This document shows positions 38,494 through 46,642 of a stretch of DNA of 64,000 nt, one piece after another (position 1 is the first letter of the stretch; every line of letters starts with the position of its first letter). The notes beneath the pieces are model-generated. The model worked only from the letters and a program-made list of their open reading frames with translations, had not been told where the DNA came from and did not search any database. Made by a program: the position numbers and the translations under genes. This DNA comes from Janthinobacterium sp. PAMC25594 (GTDB taxonomy: Bacteria; Pseudomonadota; Gammaproteobacteria; Burkholderiales; Burkholderiaceae_D): assembly GCF_019443505.1 (NCBI RefSeq), contig NZ_CP080377.1:3348001-3412000 (forward strand), written 5' to 3'.

Positions 38494-39397
38494 GGTATTT
38501 ACCGATCTCCACGTCTTCCAGTACGGCCAGCGCATCGTCGGTCAGCACGGCCAGCGAGCAATACAGCGAAATCAGATAGGACGAAATCGCGTGGCGGTTG
38601 ATGCCCATGAAGCGCACGGACAGCCCCGGGCTTTGTTCGCCCGCCAGGCCAGGCTGGAACAGGCCGATCACGCCTTGCCGCTGTTCGCCCGCGCGCAGCA
38701 AAATGATCTTCGTCTTGCCGTCTTCGATGGGCAGTTTGTCGGACGGCACCAGCGGCACGCCGCGCCACGTCAAAAACTGCGAACCAAACAGGCTGACGGT
38801 CGGTGGCGGCACGCCGCGGCGCGTGCATTCGCGGCCAAAGGCGGCAATCGCCAGCGGGTGCGCGAGGAAAAAGCCCGGTTCCTTCCACACTTTCGTCAGC
38901 AGTTCGTCGAGGTCGTCCGGCGTGGGCGCGCCCGTCAGGGTAAAGATGCGCTGGTCGTCGTGCACGCTGGCCAGCAGGCCGTAGTCGGGATTGTTGATCA
39001 GTTCGCTTTCCTGGCGCTCCTTGATCGTTTCGATGGTCAGGCGCAGCTGCTCCTTGATCTGGTCGTGCGGGCTGCTGTACAGGTCCGATACGCGCGTATG
39101 CACGTCGAGCACCGTGCTGACGGCATTGAGAAAATACTCGCGCGGCTGGTCGTCGTAGTCGACGAAGGTTTGCGGCAGTTCCGACTCGTCGCGCTGCGAG
39201 CACGCCACGCGCACATCCTTCGGATTTTTCACGCGATTGAGGCGGTAGATACCCGCTTCCACGGGCAGCCATTGCAGCAGGTGCACAAGCCAGCGCGGCG
39301 TGATCGTGGATAACTGGGGGACGCTCTTGCTTGCATTGGCCAGCTGGCGCGCGGCGTTATCGCCCAGCGCGAACTGGTTCTCTGTTGCTTCTGCCAT
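38468..39397 (-). CDS. Family 2A encapsulin shell protein (SrpI-like)
   Basis: 309 aa, strong ribosome site AGGAG. HK97-fold shell of the family 2A nanocompartment, recognised by overall sequence (for example LGDNAARQLAN, TPRWLVHLLQWLP, GINRHAISSYL) and by the cargo gene that overlaps its 3' end. It self-assembles into a protein cage around the cysteine desulfurase. The N-terminal arm (about 1-60) typical of family 2 is present. Expression is probably linked to sulfur supply, as for SrpI, but no operator is evident. Confidence 0.95.
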   Translation of the reverse strand: MAEATENQFALGDNAARQLANASKSVPQLSTITPRWLVHLLQWLPVEAGIYRLNRVKNPKDVRVACSQRDESELPQTFVDYDDQPREYFLNAVSTVLDVHTRVSDLYSSPHDQIKEQLRLTIETIKERQESELINNPDYGLLASVHDDQRIFTLTGAPTPDDLDELLTKVWKEPGFFLAHPLAIAAFGRECTRRGVPPPTVSLFGSQFLTWRGVPLVPSDKLPIEDGKTKIILLRAGEQRQGVIGLFQPGLAGEQSPGLSVRFMGINRHAISSYLISLYCSLAVLTDDALAVLEDVEIGKYHDYPDTYK

Positions 39398-39490
39398 GAC
39401 TACTCCTGATGAGAAAAGTGAATATGCTTATCTGAAAAACAAATAAAGTATCGGATGTCTCCCCTCTTCCCTCAACATGCTATCGCCATC

Positions 39491-39616
39491 AAAACACGCT
39501 TAACCAAACCTACTACGCGTCGCGATTTGCAGCCTGCGATGCTCACTGTGCATTCGCACAGCTGCGCTTCTCGGCCACAACTCACTGCCGCTCGCTACGG
39601 TTTTGTTAAGCGTTTT
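39491..39616. repeat. 126-bp element with imperfect terminal inverted repeats
   Basis: AAAACACGCTTAACCAAACC (39491-39510) and GGTTTTGTTAAGCGTTTT (39599-39616) are near-perfect inverted repeats, differing by one base and one indel. Between them is non-coding DNA with an inner hairpin (CTGTGCATTCGCACAG, 39547-39562). It separates the shell gene from the acetyltransferase gene and lies in the probable shell promoter region. It looks like a MITE or REP-derived cassette. Confidence 0.65.
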
Positions 39617-39624
39617 ACCCGTTT

Positions 39625-40842
39625 TTAATCCACCAGCTCCGGTTCGCAGCGGGCCATCAATCCCGCCAGGCCGACGCCCAGCGCGACGGCCAGCTTTTCC
39701 ACCGTCAGCAGCGACGGCGTGGCGGCGCCCCGTTCGATTTCGCCGATGAACGAGCGGTTCAAGTCGGCCGCTTCGGCCAGCCGCTCCTGCGACCAGCCAC
39801 GCCCTTCGCGCAACTGGCGCACGGCCAGTCCAAACTGTTTGATCAACATGCTGTCCTCATGGGTGGTGGGCAAAAGCGGGGGGGATGGCGCAGGCAAGTC
39901 CGCTGCTTCCTGCTGGTTGTGCGCTTGCGTGACATGGCTGCCGGGCGCCACGCTGCGGGTCAGCCAGACATTGCCGCCGATGACGGAACCCTGGCCGATG
40001 GTCACCCGTCCCAGGATCGTCGCACCCGCGTAGATGACCACGTCGTCCTGCAAGATGGGGTGGCGCGCCAGTCCCTTTTTCAGCACACCGTCGGCGCCGG
40101 CGGGAAAGCGCTTGGCGCCCAGGGTGACGGCTTGATAAATGCGCACCCTTTCGCCGATGATGGCCGTCTCGCCGATCACCACGCCCGTGCCATGGTCGAT
40201 GAAAAAGCCGCTGCCGATGATGGCGCCCGGGTGGATGTCGATGCCCGTCTGCGAATGGGCCACCTCGGCAATGATGCGCGCCACCAGCGGCGCGCCCAGT
40301 GCATACAGGGTATGCGCCAGGCGGTAATGGATGATGGCCAGGATGCCCGGATAGCACAGCAGCACTTCATCTACGCTGTGCGCGGCCGGGTCGCCATGGA
40401 AGGCGGCCGCCACGTCCGTGTCGAGCTGGGCGCGGATGCGCGGCAGCGCGCGGGCGAAGCGCTGCACGATGGCCAGCGCCTGCTGTTCGATGGAGACCGT
40501 CTGCTGCAAGCCGTGCTGGCGCGCGTGGTAACTGAGTTCGCGCCGCACCTGTTCGTGCAATCCCGTGAGCGTCGTGTCGAGCGTGTGGCCGACAAAGAAA
40601 TCTTCGCTCTCCTGCTGCAGGTCGAGGGGTCCCAGGCGCATGGGGAACAGGGCCGCGCACAGGGCTTTGATGATATCGTGCAAATGCTGGCGTGACGGGA
40701 ATTCGCGCGCGCCGCACTCCTGGTTGCTGGCCAATCCTTCGCGCCACTGTGCGCGCACGGCGCGCAATTCATCGACGATCTGGCGCAGTTCCCATTGCGG
40801 CTGCGCGGCAAGGGAGGCGGGGGGAAGGGCTCGCTGGTTCAT
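39625..40842 (-). CDS. epsC: Serine O-acetyltransferase (EpsC type) fused to an XRE helix-turn-helix domain
   Basis: 405 aa from ATG 40842. Residues 1-330 are a CysE/EpsC-type serine acetyltransferase: an N-terminal helical region, then left-handed beta-helix hexapeptide repeats with DIHPGAIIGSG, FIDHGTGVVIGETA and VTLGAKRFP. It makes O-acetylserine, the precursor of cysteine. After a linker, residues 332-405 form a complete XRE/Cro-type HTH (LAEAADLNRSFIGEIERG). That domain has its own ATG at 39849 with GAGGA upstream, so a stand-alone regulator may also be made. It lies between the rhodanese and encapsulin genes. Confidence 0.9.
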   Translation of the reverse strand: MNQRALPPASLAAQPQWELRQIVDELRAVRAQWREGLASNQECGAREFPSRQHLHDIIKALCAALFPMRLGPLDLQQESEDFFVGHTLDTTLTGLHEQVRRELSYHARQHGLQQTVSIEQQALAIVQRFARALPRIRAQLDTDVAAAFHGDPAAHSVDEVLLCYPGILAIIHYRLAHTLYALGAPLVARIIAEVAHSQTGIDIHPGAIIGSGFFIDHGTGVVIGETAIIGERVRIYQAVTLGAKRFPAGADGVLKKGLARHPILQDDVVIYAGATILGRVTIGQGSVIGGNVWLTRSVAPGSHVTQAHNQQEAADLPAPSPPLLPTTHEDSMLIKQFGLAVRQLREGRGWSQERLAEAADLNRSFIGEIERGAATPSLLTVEKLAVALGVGLAGLMARCEPELVD

Positions 40843-40861
40843 GGTGGTCCCGGAAAGAGAT

Positions 40862-41359
40862 TTAATCTTGCAGCCAGGGCAGCGCATGCCAGCGCCAGCC
40901 GCCGCTGTGGCCACGCTGCTGCTGTTCGTCGAGGTCGCCCTCGAAGCCTTGCGCGATATTGAAGACGTGCGTGAAACCGGCCTTGGCGGCCGCTTCGGCG
41001 GCCAGGGCCGAGCGCTTGCCGCTGCGGCACAGCAACACCACGACGGCATCCTTGCCGCCCACCTTCGCTTCCAGTTCGCGCGTAAAGCGGGGATTGCGGT
41101 TCATGGACGTGCCGGTGGCCCACGCCACGTGCAGCGAGGCGGGCACGTAGCCGACGAAAGTGCGTTCCTCGTTGGTGCGCACGTCGACCAGTACGGCTTT
41201 GCCAGCCTGCACCAGCTGCCATGCATCCTGCGCGCTGACGATGCCCGCATACGGCAAGCCCTGGGCCTGCGCCTGGGCGCGCGCGAGATGGAGTACTTCG
41301 TCAAACGCCGCCTCGCCGTGCGCGGCGCGGGGATCGAAAATCAGTTCTGCAGCAGCCAT
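40862..41359 (-). CDS. Rhodanese-like sulfurtransferase
   Basis: 165 aa, ribosome site AGAGG. Single rhodanese domain with the active-site loop CRSGKRS, the Cys carrying persulfide sulfur. It is first in the minus-strand operon rhodanese, serine acetyltransferase-XRE, encapsulin shell, cysteine desulfurase, with 19 bp to the next gene. A role in feeding or receiving sulfane sulfur from the encapsulated desulfurase is inferred from context. Confidence 0.9.
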   Translation of the reverse strand: MAAAELIFDPRAAHGEAAFDEVLHLARAQAQAQGLPYAGIVSAQDAWQLVQAGKAVLVDVRTNEERTFVGYVPASLHVAWATGTSMNRNPRFTRELEAKVGGKDAVVVLLCRSGKRSALAAEAAAKAGFTHVFNIAQGFEGDLDEQQQRGHSGGWRWHALPWLQD

Positions 41360-41485
41360 CGTTCCACCTCTTTATTCCGTCGTCAAAAACCAGCACGAGT
41401 CCACTGTAGCGAACTTATGTTGTTCGGAAAACAAATTAAAAAGAGTTTGGAAAGCTGAAAAACGTATATGGAGAAATCAAGGTGT

Positions 41486-41584
41486 GGAACGTCTGAAAAT
41501 GCCCAGGGCTAGGCGGAGTGCCAAAGACAGTACGAATGTACGGCGAGGCACGACAACAACGCCATGGACTTTTTCAGGCGTTCC
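41486..41584. repeat. 99-bp inverted-repeat element overlapping the mnmC stop codon
   Basis: GGAACGTCTGAAAA (41486-41499) and TTTTTCAGGCGTTCC (41570-41584) are inverted repeats with one mismatch. The interior contains two smaller dyads, such as GTACGAATGTAC. The right repeat carries the last codons and the TGA of mnmC. It is MITE-like, non-coding, and lies between the encapsulin operon promoter and mnmC. Confidence 0.6.
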
Positions 41585-43205
41585 GGCGGCGCTCGCGCAG
41601 TAAAAACCGGGCAGGATCAAGCGCCTCTGCCAGTTGACGCTCCAGCGGCAACGGCTCCCCCTCCAGCTGGCAAGCCAACAGCTCGGCCGCCAGCGGCGCC
41701 CAGATCAGGCCGCGCGAAGCGTAACCGAGCAAACCAAACAGGCCGGGCCAGCGCGGCACGTTGCGCAGGCGCTCGCAGCGGCCTGGCACGCCGGGATCGG
41801 GCAAGGCGCCCGCCAGCGGCAGGCGGTCCGCTGCCATGCAGCGAAAGCCCGTGCGCCCGGCCAGCGGCGCCTCAAACGGGGTCACGCCAAGGATGGCGGC
41901 GATCTTCGCGATATTGTCTTCCTGGTTCGATGGGCGCAGCTTGGCGTCCGTGTCCGCGTCGTAGCTGGCGCCCACGCAGACGATGCCCTGGTGCGCCGGC
42001 GTCATGTAGGCTTCGCGGCAGACGACGAACGGCAGCGATGGCAAGCTGCCTTCGGCCAGGTGCGTGACCTGGCCGCGCACGGCGTCCAGCGGCAGACCGG
42101 CCGCCTGCTCAAAATCGACTGCTCCCGTGCCCGTCGCCAGGATGACGGTGGGTGCCGCCGCGATCAGGGCACCGTCCGCATCGCGCACCAGCCATTCGCC
42201 GTCGCCACGTTCCAGGCGCAGGGCGCTGCTGGAGAAGCGCCGCGTGAGCAAGGCGCCGCAGGCGTCCAGCATGGCCGCGCAGACGGAGGATGGACGCGCC
42301 CAGCCGCCCTGTGCGAACCACCAGGCGCCATCGGGCGCCGGCGCGCCCAGCATGGCGCTCGCTTCGGGCGCTTCCAGCCAGCGGGCGAATTCGCGCGGAT
42401 ACAGGCCGCTGGCGGCGATCTGCCGCTGCACCTGCGCATGCGCGCCGTCGCGCGCCAGGTGCAGCACGCCGCTTTGCGCACCCTCGATGGCGGCACCGAT
42501 GCCGCCCAGGTCTTTCCAGCGGTTCAGCGAGTACAGGTAGGCGGCGCGCACCAGGCGCGTGGGGATATTGTCATCCTTCGACATCAGCGGCATGAAGATG
42601 CCCGCCAGGTTGCCCGACGCCTCGCCGGCCGGCTGCGCGTGGCGTTCAATCAGGGTCACCTTCCAGCCGCGCGCGGCCAGCCGCTCACAGGCGGCCGCGC
42701 CGGCCACGCCCGCGCCGATGACGATGGCGCGCCGCTCGGGCGCGGTGACGGCCACGTGCTCTGCGCGCCGCGCATAGAACACGGCGCGCAAGCGGCTTTC
42801 GTCGAAGACAAAACCATTCTGTTGCAGCGCCGCGCGCTGTGCCTCGTCCAGGTGCACCGCATGCAGCTGGCCGCCATCGACCATCAGGCGCGCCAGCACC
42901 GCCATGGCGGCAGGCACCCAGGCCAGCAGCACTTCATCGACACGCGCCGACAATTGCGCCAGGCAGGCATCGGGTTCGCCGATCAGCACATCGAGCGTGA
43001 CGAGGCCGTCGTGCGAGACCATGCGGTGCAGGCCCGGCACGCAAAGCGGCCACTGTGCGCGCCACTGCTCGGGCAAGTGGCTGGCATCGACGGGACGCGG
43101 CGCCAGCGCGATGTAATGCAGGCGCCGTCCGCCATGCGCCGCACAGGCGGCGCGCAAACGGGCGCCGTCAAAATCCGTGTCGAGCAGGACCAGCGCGCGG
43201 CGCAT
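41574..43205 (-). CDS. mnmC: MnmC-like FAD-dependent oxidoreductase with degenerate methyltransferase half
   Basis: 543 aa from ATG 43205, which overlaps the tag stop codon (TGATG). The C-terminal FAD domain is intact (dinucleotide site VIGAGVAGAAACERLA, then GEASGNLAGIFMP), matching MnmC2, which removes the carboxymethyl group of cmnm5(s2)U34 in tRNA. The N-terminal about 145 residues look like a shrunken MnmD methyltransferase: the acidic start and the closing LRAVFYAR are kept, but the Gly-rich SAM loop and the DGFAPAKNP-type motif are not. The methylation step may therefore be lost or done by another protein. The stop codon comes from a repeat element. Confidence 0.85.
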   Translation of the reverse strand: MRRALVLLDTDFDGARLRAACAAHGGRRLHYIALAPRPVDASHLPEQWRAQWPLCVPGLHRMVSHDGLVTLDVLIGEPDACLAQLSARVDEVLLAWVPAAMAVLARLMVDGGQLHAVHLDEAQRAALQQNGFVFDESRLRAVFYARRAEHVAVTAPERRAIVIGAGVAGAAACERLAARGWKVTLIERHAQPAGEASGNLAGIFMPLMSKDDNIPTRLVRAAYLYSLNRWKDLGGIGAAIEGAQSGVLHLARDGAHAQVQRQIAASGLYPREFARWLEAPEASAMLGAPAPDGAWWFAQGGWARPSSVCAAMLDACGALLTRRFSSSALRLERGDGEWLVRDADGALIAAAPTVILATGTGAVDFEQAAGLPLDAVRGQVTHLAEGSLPSLPFVVCREAYMTPAHQGIVCVGASYDADTDAKLRPSNQEDNIAKIAAILGVTPFEAPLAGRTGFRCMAADRLPLAGALPDPGVPGRCERLRNVPRWPGLFGLLGYASRGLIWAPLAAELLACQLEGEPLPLERQLAEALDPARFLLRERRRNA

Positions 43206-43768
43206 CAATGCCCCGCGCGGCAAAAGCAGGTCGGCGCATGGTCGTTGACCATGCCGATACCCTGCATGTAGGCGTAGACGATGGTCGAGCCGACGAACTT
43301 GAAGCCCAGCTTGAGCAAGTCTTTCGACAATGTGTCGGACAAGGCCGTCTTGGCGGGGAATGCGCCCGGCTGCCAGCTATTGACGATGGGTTGGCCATCG
43401 ACATACGCCCACAAAAAGCTGTCCAGGGTCTGGCCTTGCGCGCGCAGGCGCAAATAGGCTTGCGCATTCGTGATGGCGGCCGCCACCTTCAGGCGGTTGC
43501 GCACGATGCCGGGGTCCGCCAGCAGCTGCGCCACCTTCTCCGGGCCATACGCGGCGATCTTCTCCGCGTCCCAGTCATCGAAAGCGGCGCGGTAGGTGTC
43601 GCGTTTATTCAAAATGGTTTCCCAGCTCAGGCCAGCCTGCGCGCCTTCCAGGTTCAGCATCTCGAACAGTCGGCGCTCGTCGTGGCAGGGAACGCCCCAC
43701 TCCGTATCGTGGTAATCAAGGTAGCGGGGATTGGCCGGATTGGCCCAGGAGCAGCGGATGGTGGTCAT
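43205..43768 (-). CDS. tag: DNA-3-methyladenine glycosylase I
   Basis: 187 aa. The start RCSWANPANPRYLDYHDTEW is diagnostic of Tag, which excises 3-methyladenine from alkylated DNA. The zinc ligands fit: a Cys near the N-terminus and the C-terminal HAPTCFCRAGH cluster. The helix-hairpin region LSWETILNKRD is present. It is translationally coupled to mnmC downstream. Confidence 0.96.
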   Translation of the reverse strand: MTTIRCSWANPANPRYLDYHDTEWGVPCHDERRLFEMLNLEGAQAGLSWETILNKRDTYRAAFDDWDAEKIAAYGPEKVAQLLADPGIVRNRLKVAAAITNAQAYLRLRAQGQTLDSFLWAYVDGQPIVNSWQPGAFPAKTALSDTLSKDLLKLGFKFVGSTIVYAYMQGIGMVNDHAPTCFCRAGH

Positions 43769-43806
43769 GGTCGGATTCTTCGTGTGCAGGCAAGCACCAG
43801 TATAGT

Positions 43807-45303
43807 TTATCGGCCGCGCAGCAGGCGCCCCAGTTCCTGCAAGCCGTGCGCCATCTCTGCCGGGGGAATGGCGGCAAAGCCCAATAACAGCCCGGGCGGC
43901 GTGGCGCAGGCGGCACCGGCGTCAGGGTCGGCATAGTGCCCCAGAGGGCGCAGTTCGATGCCACGCTCCAGCCCCGCGCGCGACACCGTTTCTTCATCAT
44001 GGCCGCCGCGAAAATACGCGCACAATTCCAGGCCGCTGTCGGCCGGGCCGCACGCGAGCTGGTCGCCTAGTTCGTGCGCCAGGCCGCGCACCAGCAGGTC
44101 GCGCCGCTCGGCATTGCTGTCGCGCGTGCGGCGGATATGCCGGCCAAAGTGGCCCTCGGCGATGAAGTCCGCCAGCGCCATCTGCGGCACGATGGCCGTG
44201 TGGCGGTCCATCACGGCCTTGGCTTGCACCAGCGCTTCGGCCAGCGCGGGCGGCGCCACCATGTAACCGAGGCGCAGGCCGGGGAACAGCACTTTCGACA
44301 AGGTACCCACGTAGACCACGCAGCCAGCGCGGTCCAGGCTTTGCAGCGACGCCAGCGGCGCGCCCGTATAGCGGTATTCGCTGTCGTAATCGTCTTCCAC
44401 CAGCCACGCCTTGTGCTGCGCGGCCCAGGCCAGCAGGGCCAGGCGGCGAGGCAGGCTCATGCTCACGCCCAGCGGCATCTGGTGCGACGGCGTCACATAG
44501 GCCAGCTTCGCCTGCGGACAGTGCGCCACGCCATACGCCACGTCCAGTCCCTGCGCATCGACGGGCACGGGAAAGACGCGCGCGCCGGCCGCGCGCAAGG
44601 GGCCGCTGGCGCCCCGGTAGCCGGGCGACTCCATCCACACAGCGTCGCCCGGTGCCAGCAGAATAGTCGAGAGCATGAACAGCGCCTGCTGCGAACCGGA
44701 GGTGATGACGATCTGCTGCGGCGTGCACTGGACGCCGCGCGACGCCTTCAGGTACACGCACAGCAGCTCGCGCAGCGGCAGGTAGCCGGCCGGGTCGCTG
44801 TAGCCGAACTGGTGGTCGGGCCGGCGCCAGCGCCGCGCTTCCAGGCGGTTCCACACGTCAAATGGAAAATGGTCGATGCGCGGCATGCCGACGCGGAAAG
44901 CGCGCAGCGGGCCCCGGTGGAACGCCACCTGGCGCATGGCCGCCACCACGCCCTGCCCGCGCGCCGACAGGGGCCGCAGCAGGCCGGGCGCATCCAACTT
45001 GCCGGCCGGCGCGGCCAAAGGCACGGACAACGGAACGTCGCGGCTGACAAAGGTGCCGCGCCCCACGGCGCCATCGAGATAGCCTTCCGCCGTCAGCAGC
45101 GCATACGCATTGAGCACCGTCTGGCGCGACACGGCCAGCAGGCGGCAAAAGTCGCGCGTGGGCGGCAGCTGCATGCCGGGACTCATGCGGCCATCGAGGA
45201 TGGCGGCCTTGATGGCCGCATACAGCTGGCGGAACAGCGGCTCGATGGCGCCGCGCTGCAGCGGCAAGGCGGCGATGATCTGGTTCAGGTGGGAAGCTGG
45301 CAT
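43807..45303 (-). CDS. MocR-type regulator (GntR HTH plus PLP-dependent aminotransferase fold)
   Basis: 498 aa. An N-terminal GntR winged helix (about 20-85, with PPTRDFCRLLAVSRQTVLNA) is joined to a class I aminotransferase-like domain that binds PLP as effector. MocR proteins act as transcription factors, often on divergent genes. Here the divergent genes encode OsmC and PaiB-like proteins. The intergenic dyad at 45347-45367 is a candidate operator. Confidence 0.9.
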   Translation of the reverse strand: MPASHLNQIIAALPLQRGAIEPLFRQLYAAIKAAILDGRMSPGMQLPPTRDFCRLLAVSRQTVLNAYALLTAEGYLDGAVGRGTFVSRDVPLSVPLAAPAGKLDAPGLLRPLSARGQGVVAAMRQVAFHRGPLRAFRVGMPRIDHFPFDVWNRLEARRWRRPDHQFGYSDPAGYLPLRELLCVYLKASRGVQCTPQQIVITSGSQQALFMLSTILLAPGDAVWMESPGYRGASGPLRAAGARVFPVPVDAQGLDVAYGVAHCPQAKLAYVTPSHQMPLGVSMSLPRRLALLAWAAQHKAWLVEDDYDSEYRYTGAPLASLQSLDRAGCVVYVGTLSKVLFPGLRLGYMVAPPALAEALVQAKAVMDRHTAIVPQMALADFIAEGHFGRHIRRTRDSNAERRDLLVRGLAHELGDQLACGPADSGLELCAYFRGGHDEETVSRAGLERGIELRPLGHYADPDAGAACATPPGLLLGFAAIPPAEMAHGLQELGRLLRGR

Positions 45304-45346
45304 GGCGGGGAAGGCTCTTGAATTGGTAGCTTCAAGATAGCACTTA

Positions 45347-45367
45347 TTGGCTGTTTTAAATAGCCAA
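45347..45367. promoter_or_regulatory. Candidate MocR operator between divergent genes
   Basis: TTGGCT (45347-45352) and AGCCAA (45362-45367) are inverted repeats separated by 9 AT-rich bases. The dyad is centred between the divergent starts at 45303 and 45414. Confidence 0.5.
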
Positions 45368-45413
45368 GACTGGCGCTAAGATGACGCATCCCCTCTTCTC
45401 CCGTGGAGCACCC

Positions 45414-45875
45414 ATGCATCAGTTTTTCGCCACCGTGGCCTGGCAACGCGACGGCCAGGAGTTCGCCGGTCAGTGCTACAGCCGTGGCCATGAATGGCAG
45501 TTCGACGGCGGCCTGACGGTACCCGCCTCGTCGTCGCCCCTGTCCGTGCCGCTGCCCATGTCGGTGGCGGAAAATATCGACCCGGAAGAGGCGCTGGTGG
45601 CCGCCACGTCGAGCTGCCACATGCTGTTCTTCCTGTCGCTGGCAGCGCAGCGCGGCTACGTCATCGACGACTACCGCGACGACGCCGTCGGCGAGCTGGG
45701 AAAAAATGCCGCGGGCCGCCTGGCCATGACGCGCATCGTGCTACGCCCGCGCATCGCCTTTGCGGGAACACCGCCCTCGCGCGAGGCATTGGCTACCCTG
45801 CACCACGACGCGCACGAGCGCTGCTACATCGCCAACTCGCTGACGGCCGACGTGGTCGTGGAAGGAGTCGCCTAG
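45414..45875 (+). CDS. OsmC-family protein
   Basis: 153 aa from ATG 45414, preceded by GGAG. The fold is recognised by the MSVAENIDPEEALVAATSSCH segment, in which the conserved Cys of the OsmC peroxidase pair sits, and the second Cys in HERCYIANS. The family reduces organic hydroperoxides. The next gene begins directly after its stop codon. Confidence 0.9.
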   Translation: MHQFFATVAWQRDGQEFAGQCYSRGHEWQFDGGLTVPASSSPLSVPLPMSVAENIDPEEALVAATSSCHMLFFLSLAAQRGYVIDDYRDDAVGELGKNAAGRLAMTRIVLRPRIAFAGTPPSREALATLHHDAHERCYIANSLTADVVVEGVA

Positions 45876-46529
45876 ATGTACACGCCCGCCAGCTTTCGCG
45901 AAGAACGCCTCGACGTGCTGCATGGCCTGATCGATGCGCATCCGCTGGGCGCGCTGGTGCGCCAGAGCGCCGATGGCCTGTGCGCCGACCATCTGCCGTT
46001 CGAGATCGCCGCGCCCACGCTTGACGCCCCATTCGGCATCCTGCGCGCCCACGTGGCACGCGCCAACCCGCTGTGGCGCGCGGCTGGCGAAGAGGATGAA
46101 TGCATGGTGATCTTCCAGGGGCCGCACGCCTACATCACGCCCGCCTGGTATATGGAAAAGCAGCGCAGCGGCAAGGAAGTCCCCACCTTCAACTATGCGG
46201 TGGTGCACGCGCACGGCCCCCTGCGCGCCATCGACGACGCGGCATGGCTGCTGGGATTGGTGGAGCGGCTGACGGCGCGCCATGAGGCGGATCAAGTCGC
46301 GCCGTGGCGGGTGAGCGATGCGCCGGCCGACTATATCGACAAGCTGTTAAAAGCCATCATCGGCATCGAAATTCCCCTCACGCGCATCACGGGTAAATGG
46401 AAGCTGGGGCAGAACCGCAGCCTGCAAGATCAGGCCAGCATGGCGCACGGCCTGGCGCTGGGCCATCAAGCCGGCGCGGCACAGGCGCTGGGCGCGCTGA
46501 TCGCCGCCAACGTCAAGTCAGCCAGCTGA
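45876..46529 (+). CDS. FMN-binding negative transcriptional regulator (PaiB family)
   Basis: 217 aa, starting one base after the OsmC stop (TAG-ATG) with AAGGAG inside the OsmC 3' end. The split-barrel flavin-binding fold shows MYTPASF, ADHLPFEI, PHAYITPAWY and KWKLGQNRS. In Bacillus PaiB acts with PaiA on sporulation and protease genes; here the family name is certain but the role is not. Probably controlled by the divergent MocR regulator. Confidence 0.9.
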   Translation: MYTPASFREERLDVLHGLIDAHPLGALVRQSADGLCADHLPFEIAAPTLDAPFGILRAHVARANPLWRAAGEEDECMVIFQGPHAYITPAWYMEKQRSGKEVPTFNYAVVHAHGPLRAIDDAAWLLGLVERLTARHEADQVAPWRVSDAPADYIDKLLKAIIGIEIPLTRITGKWKLGQNRSLQDQASMAHGLALGHQAGAAQALGALIAANVKSAS

Positions 46530-46586
46530 CGGCCGCCGATGGCGGCCAGCGGCGGCAGCGCGCGCCCGTGCAGCATCCGCTGGAGC

Positions 46587-46609
46587 AAAAAAAGGCCGCT
46601 CGCGCGGCC
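46587..46609 (-). terminator. Rho-independent terminator of the CHRD gene
   Basis: On the minus strand GGCCGC pairs with GCGGCC around a 4-nt loop, followed by seven T. It lies 34 bp after the stop of the CHRD gene. On the plus strand it follows the PaiB gene but has no T run. Confidence 0.9.
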
Positions 46610-46642
46610 CAAGGAGGTTTCGGAGAAAACGCCGGTGGACGG

